Below, in pieces: positions 10,549-23,684 of a DNA stretch of 64,000 nt (position 1 is the stretch's first letter; every line of letters begins with the position of its first letter). Below the pieces are notes generated by a model. It was not told the origin of the DNA. It saw only the letters and a list, made by a program, of their open reading frames with translations, and searched no databases. The translations under genes and the position numbers were made by a program. The stretch is from Gulosibacter chungangensis (lineage in GTDB: Bacteria; Actinomycetota; Actinomycetes; Actinomycetales; Microbacteriaceae): the NCBI RefSeq assembly GCF_008831155.1, contig NZ_WBKB01000001.1, positions 1 through 64,000 on the forward strand. The letters are read 5' to 3'.

Positions 10549-10919
10549 TACTTCTCCTTCTTCGCACCGTAGTGGCTACGGGCCTGCTTGCGGTCCTTGA
10601 CAGCCTGGGTGTCCAGTGCGCCACGAACGATGTGGTAACGAACACCGGGGAGGTCCTTCACACGACCGCCGCGAACGAGCACCATCGAGTGCTCCTGCAG
10701 GTTGTGACCCTCACCCGGGATGTAGGCGGTGACCTCAGTGCCGTTCGACAGCTTCACGCGAGCAACCTTGCGCAGAGCCGAGTTCGGCTTCTTGGGGGTG
10801 GTGGTGTAAACACGGGTGCAGACACCGCGCTGCTGCGGGTTTGCCTTAAGGGCAGGCGACTTGGAGCCCGACACCTTGGGCTTGCGGCCCTTGCGGACCA
10901 ACTGCTGAATCGTTGGCAC
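10548..10919 (-). CDS. rpsL: 30S ribosomal protein S12
   Basis: This 123-residue decoding-centre protein starts at the GTG at 10919 ([10 protein letters not shown]), because S12 proteins begin PTIQQL and AAGGAG lies 9 nt upstream; the longer in-frame extension is not part of the family. [10 protein letters not shown] and [11 protein letters not shown] are conserved. Lys43 and Lys88, the classical streptomycin-resistance positions, are both lysine, the susceptible type. It is the first gene of the str operon. Confidence 0.99.
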   Translation of the reverse strand: MPTIQQLVRKGRKPKVSGSKSPALKANPQQRGVCTRVYTTTPKKPNSALRKVARVKLSNGTEVTAYIPGEGHNLQEHSMVLVRGGRVKDLPGVRYHIVRGALDTQAVKDRKQARSHYGAKKEK

Positions 10920-11141
10920 TTGTTTGATCTCCTTGGATTGTTGTTTGCTTTCGCAGTGCTGCTGTTGCAGCAACGGCAGGTACCTTCACTCAGAACTCAA
11001 GAACCACATCCAGGATGTGTTTCGCAGAGTCGGTAACGCCCGCGGCTTCGGAATTTTCCCCGTAGCTCCGGCTCACGCAGACTCGCACGAGAGCGATGAC
11101 CGCGCGCGTTTCAGGCACGCCGATAAATGATGTACCGAACC

Positions 11142-11170
11142 AGCTTACCCATATAGCAAAATACGGTCAA
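11142..11170 (-). promoter_or_regulatory. Predicted promoter of the rpsL-rpsG-fusA-tuf operon
   Basis: On the minus strand TTGACC (11165-11170) and TAAGCT (11142-11147) are separated by exactly 17 nt, a good vegetative-sigma promoter for actinobacteria (TAnnnT at -10). It would give an rpsL leader of about 215 nt (10920 to about 11135). In that leader I see no other clear element. Confidence 0.6.
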
Positions 11171-11235
11171 GCTCCGGGCAACCTGCGACACGCCCGGGAC
11201 GGTCCGTCAGACGGCTCGCATCCCGTGTTTCTGCC

Positions 11236-11691
11236 CTAGTTTTCAGTATGGGTTCGCAGTGTCAGGGAATCGAGGATGCGATCCAGATCTTCTCGAATCG
11301 CGCGTTCCTGCACTTTGAGATACGTGGCAATCGACGTCACCACGAGGGTGTCCGCCGCAACCTCAAGCAACTGTAATCGATAGCGAGTGCGCACGAGTAG
11401 CCCATTCGCATCCTTGGCTTCACTCGTGAGTTCCACTTGCGGGGGCTCTCCCCCGAGGTCACTCGTCGTGAGCACTCTCGCGCCGGCCGTCTTCAGCTGC
11501 TGGGAGACGATTTGGATGGCCGTCTCACCCGAGACATGATCGGGCCATTTATCGAGGGTTACCAAGATATTCGGGGTGAAACCCTGGGTTGCGACCCGGT
11601 GTCGTGCGCCCCCGATCGTGCCTTCCCATTCGAAGTCCTCCCAGGTATTCGGCAGGTCGAAGGATGCGCGAAGTTGCGGCCCGGTAGTCAT
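11236..11691 (-). CDS. Uncharacterised 151-residue protein
   Basis: The product is soluble, with no signal peptide or membrane helix. The alternation of short strands with a C-terminal helix (about residues 120-148) is compatible with the small PsbP/Mog1-like fold of LpqN/DUF1795-type proteins, but that is only an impression. It starts 2 nt after the stop of the upstream membrane protein gene, so the two are very probably cotranscribed and may act together. The next gene downstream is rpsL, with its own promoter in between. Confidence 0.65.
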   Translation of the reverse strand: MTTGPQLRASFDLPNTWEDFEWEGTIGGARHRVATQGFTPNILVTLDKWPDHVSGETAIQIVSQQLKTAGARVLTTSDLGGEPPQVELTSEAKDANGLLVRTRYRLQLLEVAADTLVVTSIATYLKVQERAIREDLDRILDSLTLRTHTEN

Positions 11692-11693
11692 GG

Positions 11694-13169
11694 CTAGTTC
11701 GATTCCAGCGAGGCGGGGCTCGTGATGGCGCTGAGTTCGCGTTCTTCCGCCACACGACGTTCATAGTCGGCCTGGTCCCGCTGGTTGAGCTTGATGACGC
11801 GTCGACCGCGAGCTGCGATCAGTCCGCCGACCCAGTTCGCTGACTCCCGCGCCGCAATGAAGGCAATCAGCGCACCGGGGAGGTTTTCCGCACCGCGAAT
11901 CGCGTCGAAGAGCGCTTGGTTCGACCATGCCCCGCCGTTGATGACGTCTTGCGCCGCGATACCGACATAGTGGCCGCCGAACGCGAGGAATGCGAGCAGC
12001 ACGCTGGCGAGAATGTAGGACCACCAGCCGGCGCGGTTCGAAATCACTGACCAAAGGATCATGACCACGGCAAAGACCGCAACCGGCACGTAGAAGGCCG
12101 CGGTCCCCGCAAAGGCCCATGCGTCGCCGAGGATATCGGCACCCGGGGTGAAGATAAAGCGTGCCGTCGAGAACGCGAACGCGTAGAGCGCCGCAAAAAC
12201 GATCGTCGTGATTACCGCGAGGACGAGTGCGAAGGTACGGTTGCCGCGCTTGGTGGGCGGTACGATCAGTCCCTCGGTGGATGCCGTTCCCAGCATTGCG
12301 TCTTCGAAGGCTTCGTCATCGCGACGGCGTTCCTCCTCGGCAAGCGCATCCGCGTCACTGATCGCGTCAGTGCTCTCGTGTGTCTCCGTCTCGGTAGCCT
12401 CGACCAGCTCGGTGTCGACCACGGCGGTTTCGACCGAGGCAGCATCCTCTTCCTCGGCGGCCGGAGGTACCGGTGCCTCATACGGAATCGTGCGCGAACG
12501 CTCGAGGGCCTCGTCGAGGCGGCTGCGGCCCGTCGATTCGCTCACGGTCGATTCGCTCGCAGCAGCTTCGGGAACTGCCGCGGTTTCGGGAGCCGCAGTG
12601 TCAGTCGCCAGGGTGGCTGCGGCTGGGCTCCCCACGTCGGCAGCGTCGTTCGAGTCGGCGCGGTTGGATGCATTGCTGGGTTCGGATGCACTGCCGGGCT
12701 CAGATACACGGCCTGGCTCGGATGCACTGCCGGGTTCGGTAGTCAGGGTCACGTCTGCCTCTTCAATAGGGGTGTCGTCGGTCGCGATTTCGGGGGCGGC
12801 CTCCCCCGTCACCGATTCGGTTTCCGCTTCGAAGGACGGCGTCGACGCTGACTCCTCGGTTACTGGCGACGGTTCGCCAGCATCCTGTTCTTCGGCAATG
12901 AATTCGCTGGGGTCGATCGTGTCGCGCGTGTCGCTGGCTTGCACTGTGTCGTTGGCATGCCCTGCGTCGCCGGTGTCGGCGGCCTCGCTGAGGTCACCTG
13001 TGTCACCAGTGTCTGTGGTGTCGGCGACTAGGGAAGCCTCGGGCATCGGGGCAGGGTCCTCTGCCTGCGCGCGTTGCGTTCGGTTCACGGCAGGCAGCAA
13101 ATGCGGGTCGACGGTCGAACGGGGTCCGTCATCAAAGGGCTGCGGTGTCGAGCGCTGCTGATCGTTCAT
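11694..13169 (-). CDS. Membrane protein with long acidic repeat-rich N-terminal region
   Basis: The product is 491 residues long from the ATG at 13169 (MNDQQRSTPQ). An in-frame ATG at 13208 is possible, and neither has a clear Shine-Dalgarno sequence. Residues 1 to about 310 are acidic, rich in Asp/Thr/Ser/Glu/Ala and predicted disordered, including a block of EPGSAS hexapeptides. Residues about 320-440 hold four hydrophobic helices, and a charged cytoplasmic tail follows. I recognise no enzymatic motif. Similar hypothetical proteins (disordered N-terminus plus four helices) are common in Microbacteriaceae, but I do not know a function. It is cotranscribed with the 151-residue protein downstream. 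Confidence 0.7.
   Translation of the reverse strand: MNDQQRSTPQPFDDGPRSTVDPHLLPAVNRTQRAQAEDPAPMPEASLVADTTDTGDTGDLSEAADTGDAGHANDTVQASDTRDTIDPSEFIAEEQDAGEPSPVTEESASTPSFEAETESVTGEAAPEIATDDTPIEEADVTLTTEPGSASEPGRVSEPGSASEPSNASNRADSNDAADVGSPAAATLATDTAAPETAAVPEAAASESTVSESTGRSRLDEALERSRTIPYEAPVPPAAEEEDAASVETAVVDTELVEATETETHESTDAISDADALAEEERRRDDEAFEDAMLGTASTEGLIVPPTKRGNRTFALVLAVITTIVFAALYAFAFSTARFIFTPGADILGDAWAFAGTAAFYVPVAVFAVVMILWSVISNRAGWWSYILASVLLAFLAFGGHYVGIAAQDVINGGAWSNQALFDAIRGAENLPGALIAFIAARESANWVGGLIAARGRRVIKLNQRDQADYERRVAEERELSAITSPASLESN
12666..12737 (-). repeat. 18-nt tandem repeat, four copies, in coding sequence
   Basis: Four 18-nt units (12666-12683, 12684-12701, 12702-12719 and 12720-12737) encode EPSNAS, EPGSAS, EPGRVS and EPGSAS in the disordered part of the membrane protein. 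The unit length keeps the frame, so copy number could vary between strains without breaking the gene. Confidence 0.8.
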
Positions 13170-13252
13170 AGGGTCACTGTAGGAGGAATGTTCTTCAATT
13201 CTGCGCATCCACGCGGGGCGGCACAGTTTTGCAAGCAGGAAGCAAAGTTCGG

Positions 13253-13307
13253 CAGGAAACAAAAAGCTGGCCGGATGGCTACCTTGCGGCAGCCTTCCGG
13301 CCAGCTT
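13253..13307 (-). terminator. Intrinsic terminator downstream of rpoC
   Basis: A 17-bp stem with one mismatch (13264-13280 and 13291-13307) is followed, in the leftward direction, by TTTTTGTTT. It lies about 100 nt beyond the rpoC stop, after the palindromic repeat at 13315-13392, and insulates the rpoBC operon from the unit at 11236-13169. Confidence 0.85.
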
Positions 13308-13314
13308 CAATCGT

Positions 13315-13392
13315 TCCCTGAGTAGGAGCGAAGCGACGTATCGAAGGGTGGCAGTTGGTGCGCCCTTCGATACGGCTACGCCTACTCAGGGA
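13315..13392. repeat. Intergenic palindromic repeat, two inverted copies
   Basis: Two copies of a sequence of the type CCCTGAGTAGG..CGTATCGAAGGG face each other: 12-bp outer arms at 13315-13326 and 13381-13392, and inner arms around 13339-13350 and 13361-13372. The motif belongs to the GAGTAGG/GTATCGA class of short intergenic repeats widespread in Microbacteriaceae. A related single copy is at 60854-60885. It lies between rpoC and its terminator. Confidence 0.75.
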
Positions 13393-13409
13393 TCGCTACG
13401 GGAGCGTGT

Positions 13410-17294
<3,885 letters not shown>

Positions 17295-17356
17295 TTCTGA
17301 TTTCTCCCTAGTTACTGGGCTTCTAAAAGCTTTGCTTCGTTGTCGAGCTGGCGGGG

Positions 17357-20300
17357 TTAGATCTCGTCAACCGAGGAAGACTCGAAGCGACTGGAGATGT
17401 TGATACCGAGTTCTTCGGCGGCGCGGTAAGCGTCGTCGTCGTTCTCTTCAAGGCTGAGCACGTTGCCGTCGGCCGAGAGGACCTCGACGTTCAGGCAGAG
17501 CGAGCGCATTTCTCGGACAAGCACGCGGAAGGACTCGGGGATACCGGCCTTCTGGATGTTCTCGCCCTTGACGATGGACTCGTAGGCCTTCACACGACCG
17601 ACGATGTCGTCGGACTTGATGGTGAGCAGCTCCTGCAGGGTGTAGGCGGCACCGTAGGCCTCGAGGGCCCACACCTCCATCTCACCGAAGCGCTGGCCAC
17701 CGAACTGGGCCTTACCACCGAGCGGCTGCTGGGTGATCATCGAGTACGGACCGGTGGAGCGTGCGTGGATCTTGTCGTCGACAAGGTGGTGCAGCTTCAG
17801 CATGTACATGTACCCAACGGCGATCGGGTCCGGGTACGGCTCGCCGGAGCGGCCGTCGAAGAGCTGGGTCTTGCCGTCTTCGCCGACCAGGCGCTCACCG
17901 TCACGGTTCGGGCGGGTGGATGCGAGGAGGCCGCGAAGCTCTTCCTGGGTTGCGCCGTCGAACACCGGGGTCGCAACCTTGGTGCCTGGCTCAACGTGGT
18001 AAGCGTCCTCGGGCAGTTCGTGTGCCCAGTCCGGGTTACCCTCAACATCCCAACCCTGGGTTGCCACCCAGCCGAGGTGCGTTTCGAGCACCTGACCGAG
18101 GTTCATTCGCTTCGGAATACCGAGCGGGTTCAGGATGATGTCGACGGGGGTACCGTCGGCGAGGAATGGCATGTCCTCTTCCGGGAGGATCTTGGCGATG
18201 ACGCCCTTGTTGCCGTGGCGGCCAGCCATCTTGTCACCCTCGGTGATCTTGCGCTTCTGTGCAATGTAGACCACGACGCGCTGGTTGACGCCCGAGCCGA
18301 GCTCGTCGTCGCCGTTTTCGACGTCGAAGACCTTGACCGAGATGACCGTACCGGCCTGACCGTGCGGAACCTTCAGCGAAGTGTCGCGGACTTCGCGGCT
18401 CTTCTCGTTGAAGATCGCGCGCAGCAGTCGCTCTTCGGCGCTGAGCTCGGTCTCACCCTTCGGGGTGACCTTACCCACGAGGATGTCGCCCGGCTGTACC
18501 TCAGCACCGATGCGGATGATGCCGCGCTCGTCGAGGTCCTTGAGCATTTCCTGGCCCACGTTCGGCAGGTCAGAGGTGATCTCTTCCTTACCGAGCTTGG
18601 TGTCACGCGCATCCACTTCGTATTCCTCGATGTGGATCGAGGAGAGTACGTCGTCACGCACCAGGTTCTGGCTGATGATGATCGCGTCCTCGAAGTTGTG
18701 ACCTTCCCAGGGCATGAATGCCACGAGCAGGTTCTTACCGAGCGCGAGCTCACCGTTTTCGGTCGAGGGGCCGTCAGCGAGGACTTCGCCAACCTCAACG
18801 CGGTCGCCAGCCTTGACGATGGCGCGGTGGTTGTAGCAGGTACCCGCGTTCGAACGCTCGAACTTGCGCAGGAAGTAGGACTCCGAGCCACCCTCATCGG
18901 TCTGCACGATGATCTGGTCAGCCGAAACCGAGGTGACCACACCGGCGTTGACGGTGGTGACCACGTCACCGGCGTCAATTGCGGTGTAGCTCTCCATACC
19001 GGTACCGACGATCGGCGAGTTGGCGCGCAGCAGCGGCACAGCCTGGCGCTGCATATTCGCACCCATCAGGGCACGGTTCGCGTCGTCGTGCTCGAGGAAC
19101 GGGATGAGTGAGGTACCCACCGACACCATCTGGCGCGGCGAGACGTCCATGTAGTTCACCTGGTCTGCGGGCACGAGCTCAACCTCGCCACCCTTCAGGC
19201 GGACGGTGACGTCCTCTTCAATGAACTTGCCGTCGGCATCGATCGGCGCGTTGGCCTGCGCCACCACGAACTCGTCTTCCTCGGCAGCGCTGAGGTAGTC
19301 GATCTTGGTCGACACGATGCCGTTTTCAACGCGGCGGTACGGGGTCTCGATGAACCCGAAGGAGTTGATGCGCGCGAAGGTCGCGAGCGAACCGATCAGA
19401 CCAATGTTCGGGCCTTCCGGGGTCTCAATCGGGCACATGCGGCCGTAGTGCGAGGAGTGCACGTCTCGCACCTCAACACCGGCGCGCTCACGGCTCAGAC
19501 CACCCGGGCCAAGGGCCGACAGACGACGCTTGTGGGTGATACCCGCGAGCGGGTTGTTCTGGTCCATGAACTGCGACAGCTGCGAGGTTCCGAAGAACTC
19601 CTTGATCGCTGCCACAACCGGGCGCACGTTGATGAGCGACTGCGGGGTAATCGAGTCGATCTCCTGCGTGGTCATGCGCTCACGAACCACACGTTCCATA
19701 CGGCTCAGGCCCGTGCGGACCTGGTTCTGAATGAGCTCACCCACGGCGCGGATGCGACGGTTACCAAAGTGGTCGATGTCGTCAGTCTCGAGCGGGATGT
19801 CGGTGATCTCGCCACCGTTGCGGGTGCCTTCGATCGTGCTGTCACCGCGCTGCAGGGCAACAAGGTAGCGGATGATCGCGACGACGTCCTCAACAGAGAG
19901 GACCGAGTCACTCACCGGAGCTTCAAGACCAAGCTTGCGGTTGAGCTTGTACCGGCCGACCTTCGCGAGGTCGTAGCGCTTGCGGTTGAAGTAGTAGTTG
20001 TCGAGGAGGGCACGAGCGGCTTCCGAAGCAACCTGCTCACCCGGGCGAAGCTTGCGGTAAATGTCGCGGAGGGCTTCCTCCTGCGTCTGGATCTTCGGGT
20101 CATCCTTCGCGAGGGTGTCCATGATGGTGTCGAACCCGGCGAACTCGGCGCGGATCTCTTCTTCGCTGAGACCAATGGCACGCAGGAAGATGGTGACCGA
20201 CTGCTTACGCTTGCGGTCGATACGAACGCCAACGAGGCCCTTCTTGTCGACCTCAAACTCGAGCCAAGCACCGCGCGAGGGAATCACGCGAGCCGAGAAC

Positions 20301-20857
20301 ACATCCTGGTCGGAGTTCTTCTCGGGGGTCTGGTCGAAGTAGACACCGGGGCTACGAACGAGCTGCGACACCACGACACGCTCGGTGCCGTTAATGATGA
20401 AGGTACCCTTGTCGGTCATCAGCGGGAAGTCGCCCATGAAGACCGTCTGGGTCTTGATTTCACCGGTCTCGAAGCGCATGAACTCGGCTTCAACGTAGAG
20501 CGGTGCAGAGTAGGTCTTGCCGCGCTCCTTGCACTCGTCAATCGAGTACTTTTCCGGCTCGAGGTAAGGGTTGCGGAACGTGAGCTGCATCGCGCCCGCG
20601 TTGTCTTCAATCGGAGAGATCTCTTCGAAGACCTCTTCCAGGCCCGAGATACGGGCGATGTTGGAACCACCAGACGTGGCCTCCTGATAGGCAAGAGCTG
20701 CCTTCCAGTGTTCGTTGCCTACCAGCCAGTCGAACGAATCGGTCTGAAGTGAGAGCAGGTCAGGAACCTCAAGGGTGTCCTTGATCTGCGCAAACGACAG
20801 CCGGTGCGCGTTTCGACCCGACTTCGGCATAGGAGTTGCGTTGCTCGCAGCAGCCAA
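17357..20857 (-). CDS. rpoB: RNA polymerase beta subunit
   Basis: The protein has 1166 residues starting at the TTG at 20857. GGAGGT lies 7 nt upstream, and the resulting N-terminus ([20 protein letters not shown]) fits the family, whereas the longer in-frame ORF does not. The rifampicin-binding cluster near residues 425-455 reads [20 protein letters not shown] followed by [12 protein letters not shown]: the Asp, His and Ser of the common resistance sites are wild type, and Ala replaces the Ser found in many bacteria at E. coli position 522. Susceptibility to rifampicin is therefore expected, though not proven. First gene of the rpoB-rpoC operon. Confidence 0.99.
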   Translation of the reverse strand: MAAASNATPMPKSGRNAHRLSFAQIKDTLEVPDLLSLQTDSFDWLVGNEHWKAALAYQEATSGGSNIARISGLEEVFEEISPIEDNAGAMQLTFRNPYLEPEKYSIDECKERGKTYSAPLYVEAEFMRFETGEIKTQTVFMGDFPLMTDKGTFIINGTERVVVSQLVRSPGVYFDQTPEKNSDQDVFSARVIPSRGAWLEFEVDKKGLVGVRIDRKRKQSVTIFLRAIGLSEEEIRAEFAGFDTIMDTLAKDDPKIQTQEEALRDIYRKLRPGEQVASEAARALLDNYYFNRKRYDLAKVGRYKLNRKLGLEAPVSDSVLSVEDVVAIIRYLVALQRGDSTIEGTRNGGEITDIPLETDDIDHFGNRRIRAVGELIQNQVRTGLSRMERVVRERMTTQEIDSITPQSLINVRPVVAAIKEFFGTSQLSQFMDQNNPLAGITHKRRLSALGPGGLSRERAGVEVRDVHSSHYGRMCPIETPEGPNIGLIGSLATFARINSFGFIETPYRRVENGIVSTKIDYLSAAEEDEFVVAQANAPIDADGKFIEEDVTVRLKGGEVELVPADQVNYMDVSPRQMVSVGTSLIPFLEHDDANRALMGANMQRQAVPLLRANSPIVGTGMESYTAIDAGDVVTTVNAGVVTSVSADQIIVQTDEGGSESYFLRKFERSNAGTCYNHRAIVKAGDRVEVGEVLADGPSTENGELALGKNLLVAFMPWEGHNFEDAIIISQNLVRDDVLSSIHIEEYEVDARDTKLGKEEITSDLPNVGQEMLKDLDERGIIRIGAEVQPGDILVGKVTPKGETELSAEERLLRAIFNEKSREVRDTSLKVPHGQAGTVISVKVFDVENGDDELGSGVNQRVVVYIAQKRKITEGDKMAGRHGNKGVIAKILPEEDMPFLADGTPVDIILNPLGIPKRMNLGQVLETHLGWVATQGWDVEGNPDWAHELPEDAYHVEPGTKVATPVFDGATQEELRGLLASTRPNRDGERLVGEDGKTQLFDGRSGEPYPDPIAVGYMYMLKLHHLVDDKIHARSTGPYSMITQQPLGGKAQFGGQRFGEMEVWALEAYGAAYTLQELLTIKSDDIVGRVKAYESIVKGENIQKAGIPESFRVLVREMRSLCLNVEVLSADGNVLSLEENDDDAYRAAEELGINISSRFESSSVDEI

Positions 20858-21175
20858 AAGAATTACCTCCACACATCCCGCGGCTAACGGGACGCTCGAT
20901 GCATATGGTCGTGGGGATTGGCCACGCCGCCAGGTGGTGAAATCCCTCGCCCTGCCACACATTGTGTGTAAACTCTGAGGCGTTACTCAGTGTTGAGGGC
21001 GCCAGCTCCACGAGGCGAAAGCCGCGAATTACCGCGGGAATCGGGTCGAAAGCTGAAGAGATGGACCACCAAGCCGACCGCAATATGAAGGCATGGAGCG
21101 ACGAAGCGCAAACAACTACTATAGGTGGTAATTTCCTGCGTGTCTATACCGCACTTGGCGCGTACCCTCAAGTAC
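20858..21175. other. Divergent intergenic region between rpoB and an MBL-fold hydrolase gene
   Basis: This 318-nt gene-free stretch must hold the rpoBC promoter (leftward) and that of the hydrolase (rightward). I see no -35/-10 pair good enough to name. A 13-nt palindrome (CACACA-T-TGTGTG, 20956-20968) and a nearby short inverted repeat (CTCTGAG/CTCAG, about 20973-20990) are the only symmetric elements. The rpoB Shine-Dalgarno sequence is at 20865-20870. Confidence 0.5.
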
Positions 21176-21895
21176 ATGACGCATCCTTTCATGCCAAAAC
21201 TTGACGCGTTCGGCTCCGTCGAGATCCACTACGCGGAACTGAACGACTACGAAAACAACTGCTATGTCATCGTCGACACGACCACCGGTGCGGCCCTGAT
21301 CGTTGATGCCGCCGATGCCGCGCCCTATGTGCTGCAGCTCGTCGAAACCGCTGCTGCCGCCGCTGCCGAAGCCGGCCGTCCCGAAGTGAAGCCGGTCGGC
21401 ATCCTCACCACCCACATGCATCCCGACCACTGGCAGGCGCTCGCCGATGTGCGCGCGGCACTCGAGGTACCAACGCTCGCGGGGGAGGCGGATGCCCCGG
21501 AGATTCCGGTAGCCACCGATCGGGTCTTGAACCACGGGGATGTCGTGGAGGTCGGTTCGCTGACGCTGGATGTGATCGGCTTGCGCGGGCACACCGACGG
21601 CTCGGTGGCGCTGGCCGTGGTCGTCGAGGGCGAGGCGCCGCGACTGATCACCGGAGACTCGCTTTTCCCCGGCGGCATTGGCAATACGTGGGATGATGCC
21701 GAGCGTTATGAGCGGCTCCTCACCGACTGCGTGGAGCGCATCTTCCGCCGCTACCCGAACGAGACCGTGTTCTATCCCGGCCACGGCCTGCCTTCCACCC
21801 TCGGCAAGGAACGCGGCTTCCTGAACCGCTGGCGCCTGCTCGGCGGTCTCCCCGCCGAAAACCCCGCCAGCGACGCCTACTCCCCCGCCGAGTAG
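21176..21895 (+). CDS. MBL-fold metallo-hydrolase (glyoxalase II-like)
   Basis: A 239-residue cytoplasmic hydrolase of the metallo-beta-lactamase superfamily. The metal-binding signature THMHPDHW is near residue 82, GLRGHTDGS near 140 and TGDSLFPGG near 160, with a further His in FYPGHGLPS near 205; this is the glyoxalase II-like arrangement for a two-metal site. The ATG at 21176 (MTHPFMPKLD) is preferred; an in-frame ATG 51 nt upstream gives an extension atypical for the family. The substrate is unknown and thioester hydrolysis is a guess. It converges on the biotin carboxylase gene with an 8-nt gap. Confidence 0.85.
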   Translation: MTHPFMPKLDAFGSVEIHYAELNDYENNCYVIVDTTTGAALIVDAADAAPYVLQLVETAAAAAAEAGRPEVKPVGILTTHMHPDHWQALADVRAALEVPTLAGEADAPEIPVATDRVLNHGDVVEVGSLTLDVIGLRGHTDGSVALAVVVEGEAPRLITGDSLFPGGIGNTWDDAERYERLLTDCVERIFRRYPNETVFYPGHGLPSTLGKERGFLNRWRLLGGLPAENPASDAYSPAE

Positions 21896-21903
21896 CGGTC
21901 GCG

Positions 21904-23667
21904 CTAGTCGGCGGCGGGGGTGATGCGGGCGAGCGGGGCGTCGACCCGGATGGGGGCGCCTTCGTCGACGAGCCAGGTGATGATGCCGGTGCGATCGGCT
22001 TGCACCGGCATCTCCATCTTCATGGCCTCGCACACGGCGATTGCATCGCCCTCAGCGACCTCCGCGCCGTCGGCCATGAGCCGGTGCACGAGCGTCCCTG
22101 AAATCGGTGACAGCACCGTATCGGCCGCAGTATCCGCTGCGCCATCGGCCGAAGTCTCAGCGGCGTCCCGCGGATCCACCGTGCCCGGGGCCGCGGCAGC
22201 CACCGAGAATCGCGAGAGCAGCTCGGCAGGCAGTCCCAGTTGCACGCGTCGGCCGTCCAATTCGATCGGCAGCCGCAGGAGTGCATCCGAGGTGCTCGGC
22301 TTCGCGCGCTCCCCGGGCTCCAACTTCGGCATTAGCTCGGTCTCGATCCACTGCGTGTACACGCGCGGCTGATCGGCGATGAAGTCGGCGTGATCGAGCA
22401 CGGCGCGGTGGAAAGGCAGCACGGTCGCGAACCCCGAAACTTCAAGTTCCCGCAGCGCCCGCCGCGAGCGCGCGAGCGCCACCTCCCGGTTTTCGCCGGT
22501 GACCACGAGCTTCCCGAGCATCGAGTCAAACGCACCTTCAACGCGGTCACCCGTCTCGACCCCCGCATCCCACCGAACGCCGGGGCCACCGGGCACCCGC
22601 AGCTCCTCCACGGTGCCGGGTGAGGGTAAGAACCCGCGACCGGGGTCTTCGGCGTTGATACGAAACTCGAAGGCATGGCCAACCGCCACGGGCGTCTGCG
22701 TGCGCGAGAGCCCCTGGCCCTCGGCAACCCGGAACTGCTCGCGCACCAGGTCGACGCCACTGGTGGTTTCGGTGATGGGATGCTCCACCTGCAGCCGCGT
22801 ATTCACTTCGAGGAAGGACACCGTGCCGTCTTCGGCGAGGAGGAACTCCACGGTGCCGGCGCCGCGATAGTTCACCGCAGCGCAGATCTTCTTCGCGGCG
22901 GTGTGGATGCGCTCCCGTACCTCATCGCTCAGGTTCGGGGCCGGAGCCTCCTCGACGAGCTTCTGGTTTCGGCGCTGCAGTGAACAGTCGCGGTCACCCA
23001 CCACGAGCACTTCACCCTGCCCATCCCCAACCACCTGCACCTCGACGTGCCGCGGTTTGTCGAGGAAGCGCTCGACATAGCACTCCCCTCGACCAAAAGC
23101 CGTCACAGCCTCGCGCGTGGCCGAGTCAAAGGCCGCCGCGACCTCATCCAGCCTTCGCACGACCTTGAGGCCACGACCGCCACCACCGAAGGCCGCCTTG
23201 ATCGCGACCGGCAGACCAAACTCGGTTGCGAACGCGATCGCTTCCTGCGCATCCGCCAGGGGTCGATCGGTTCCCGGCACGAGTGGCGCGCCGACCGAAG
23301 AAGCAATTTGCCGCGCGGTGACCTTATCGCCGAGCTGTTCGATCGACTCGGGCGTGGGGCCAATGAAGGTCAGGCCTGCCGCCTCGACGGCTCGGGCGAA
23401 GTTCGCGTTCTCGCTGAGGAAGCCATAGCCGGGATGCACGGCATCGGCGTTCGCTATCTGTGCGATCTCGAGCAGGCGATCAATATTGAGATAGCTCTCG
23501 CCAGGCGTGGCACCGCCGAGCGCATAAGCCTCGTCAGCCACGCGCACGTGCATCGCGTCAAAATCCTGATCCGCGTAAACGGCGATTGAGACATATCCCG
23601 CATCTGCGCAGGCTCGAGCGATACGGACCGCGATTTCGCCTCGGTTGGCGATCAGGATGCGCTGCAT
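21904..23667 (-). CDS. Biotin carboxylase-BCCP fusion, last gene of the pxp-like operon
   Basis: The 587-residue protein starts at the ATG at 23667 (MQRILIANRGEIAVR), which has AGGA 5 nt upstream; another ATG 12 nt earlier is possible. Residues 1-450 form an ATP-grasp biotin carboxylase (KAAFGGGGRGLK, HVEVQVVGD, EVNTRLQVEHPITE). The last 75 residues are a biotinyl domain with EAMKMEM, whose Lys is the biotin site. This resembles the alpha subunits of acyl-CoA carboxylases, but no carboxyltransferase beta subunit is in the window. It follows the fused PxpB-PxpC, whose domains are homologous to the carboxyltransferase part of urea carboxylase, so it probably works with that protein. Confidence 0.93.
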   Translation of the reverse strand: MQRILIANRGEIAVRIARACADAGYVSIAVYADQDFDAMHVRVADEAYALGGATPGESYLNIDRLLEIAQIANADAVHPGYGFLSENANFARAVEAAGLTFIGPTPESIEQLGDKVTARQIASSVGAPLVPGTDRPLADAQEAIAFATEFGLPVAIKAAFGGGGRGLKVVRRLDEVAAAFDSATREAVTAFGRGECYVERFLDKPRHVEVQVVGDGQGEVLVVGDRDCSLQRRNQKLVEEAPAPNLSDEVRERIHTAAKKICAAVNYRGAGTVEFLLAEDGTVSFLEVNTRLQVEHPITETTSGVDLVREQFRVAEGQGLSRTQTPVAVGHAFEFRINAEDPGRGFLPSPGTVEELRVPGGPGVRWDAGVETGDRVEGAFDSMLGKLVVTGENREVALARSRRALRELEVSGFATVLPFHRAVLDHADFIADQPRVYTQWIETELMPKLEPGERAKPSTSDALLRLPIELDGRRVQLGLPAELLSRFSVAAAAPGTVDPRDAAETSADGAADTAADTVLSPISGTLVHRLMADGAEVAEGDAIAVCEAMKMEMPVQADRTGIITWLVDEGAPIRVDAPLARITPAAD

Positions 23668-23684
23668 TCCATTCCTCATTTCAA

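Noticed and set aside
20858-21175. Search for a specific rpoB promoter
   Set aside because: Several partial hexamers exist, but no pair has both good match and 16-18 nt spacing; I did not call one.
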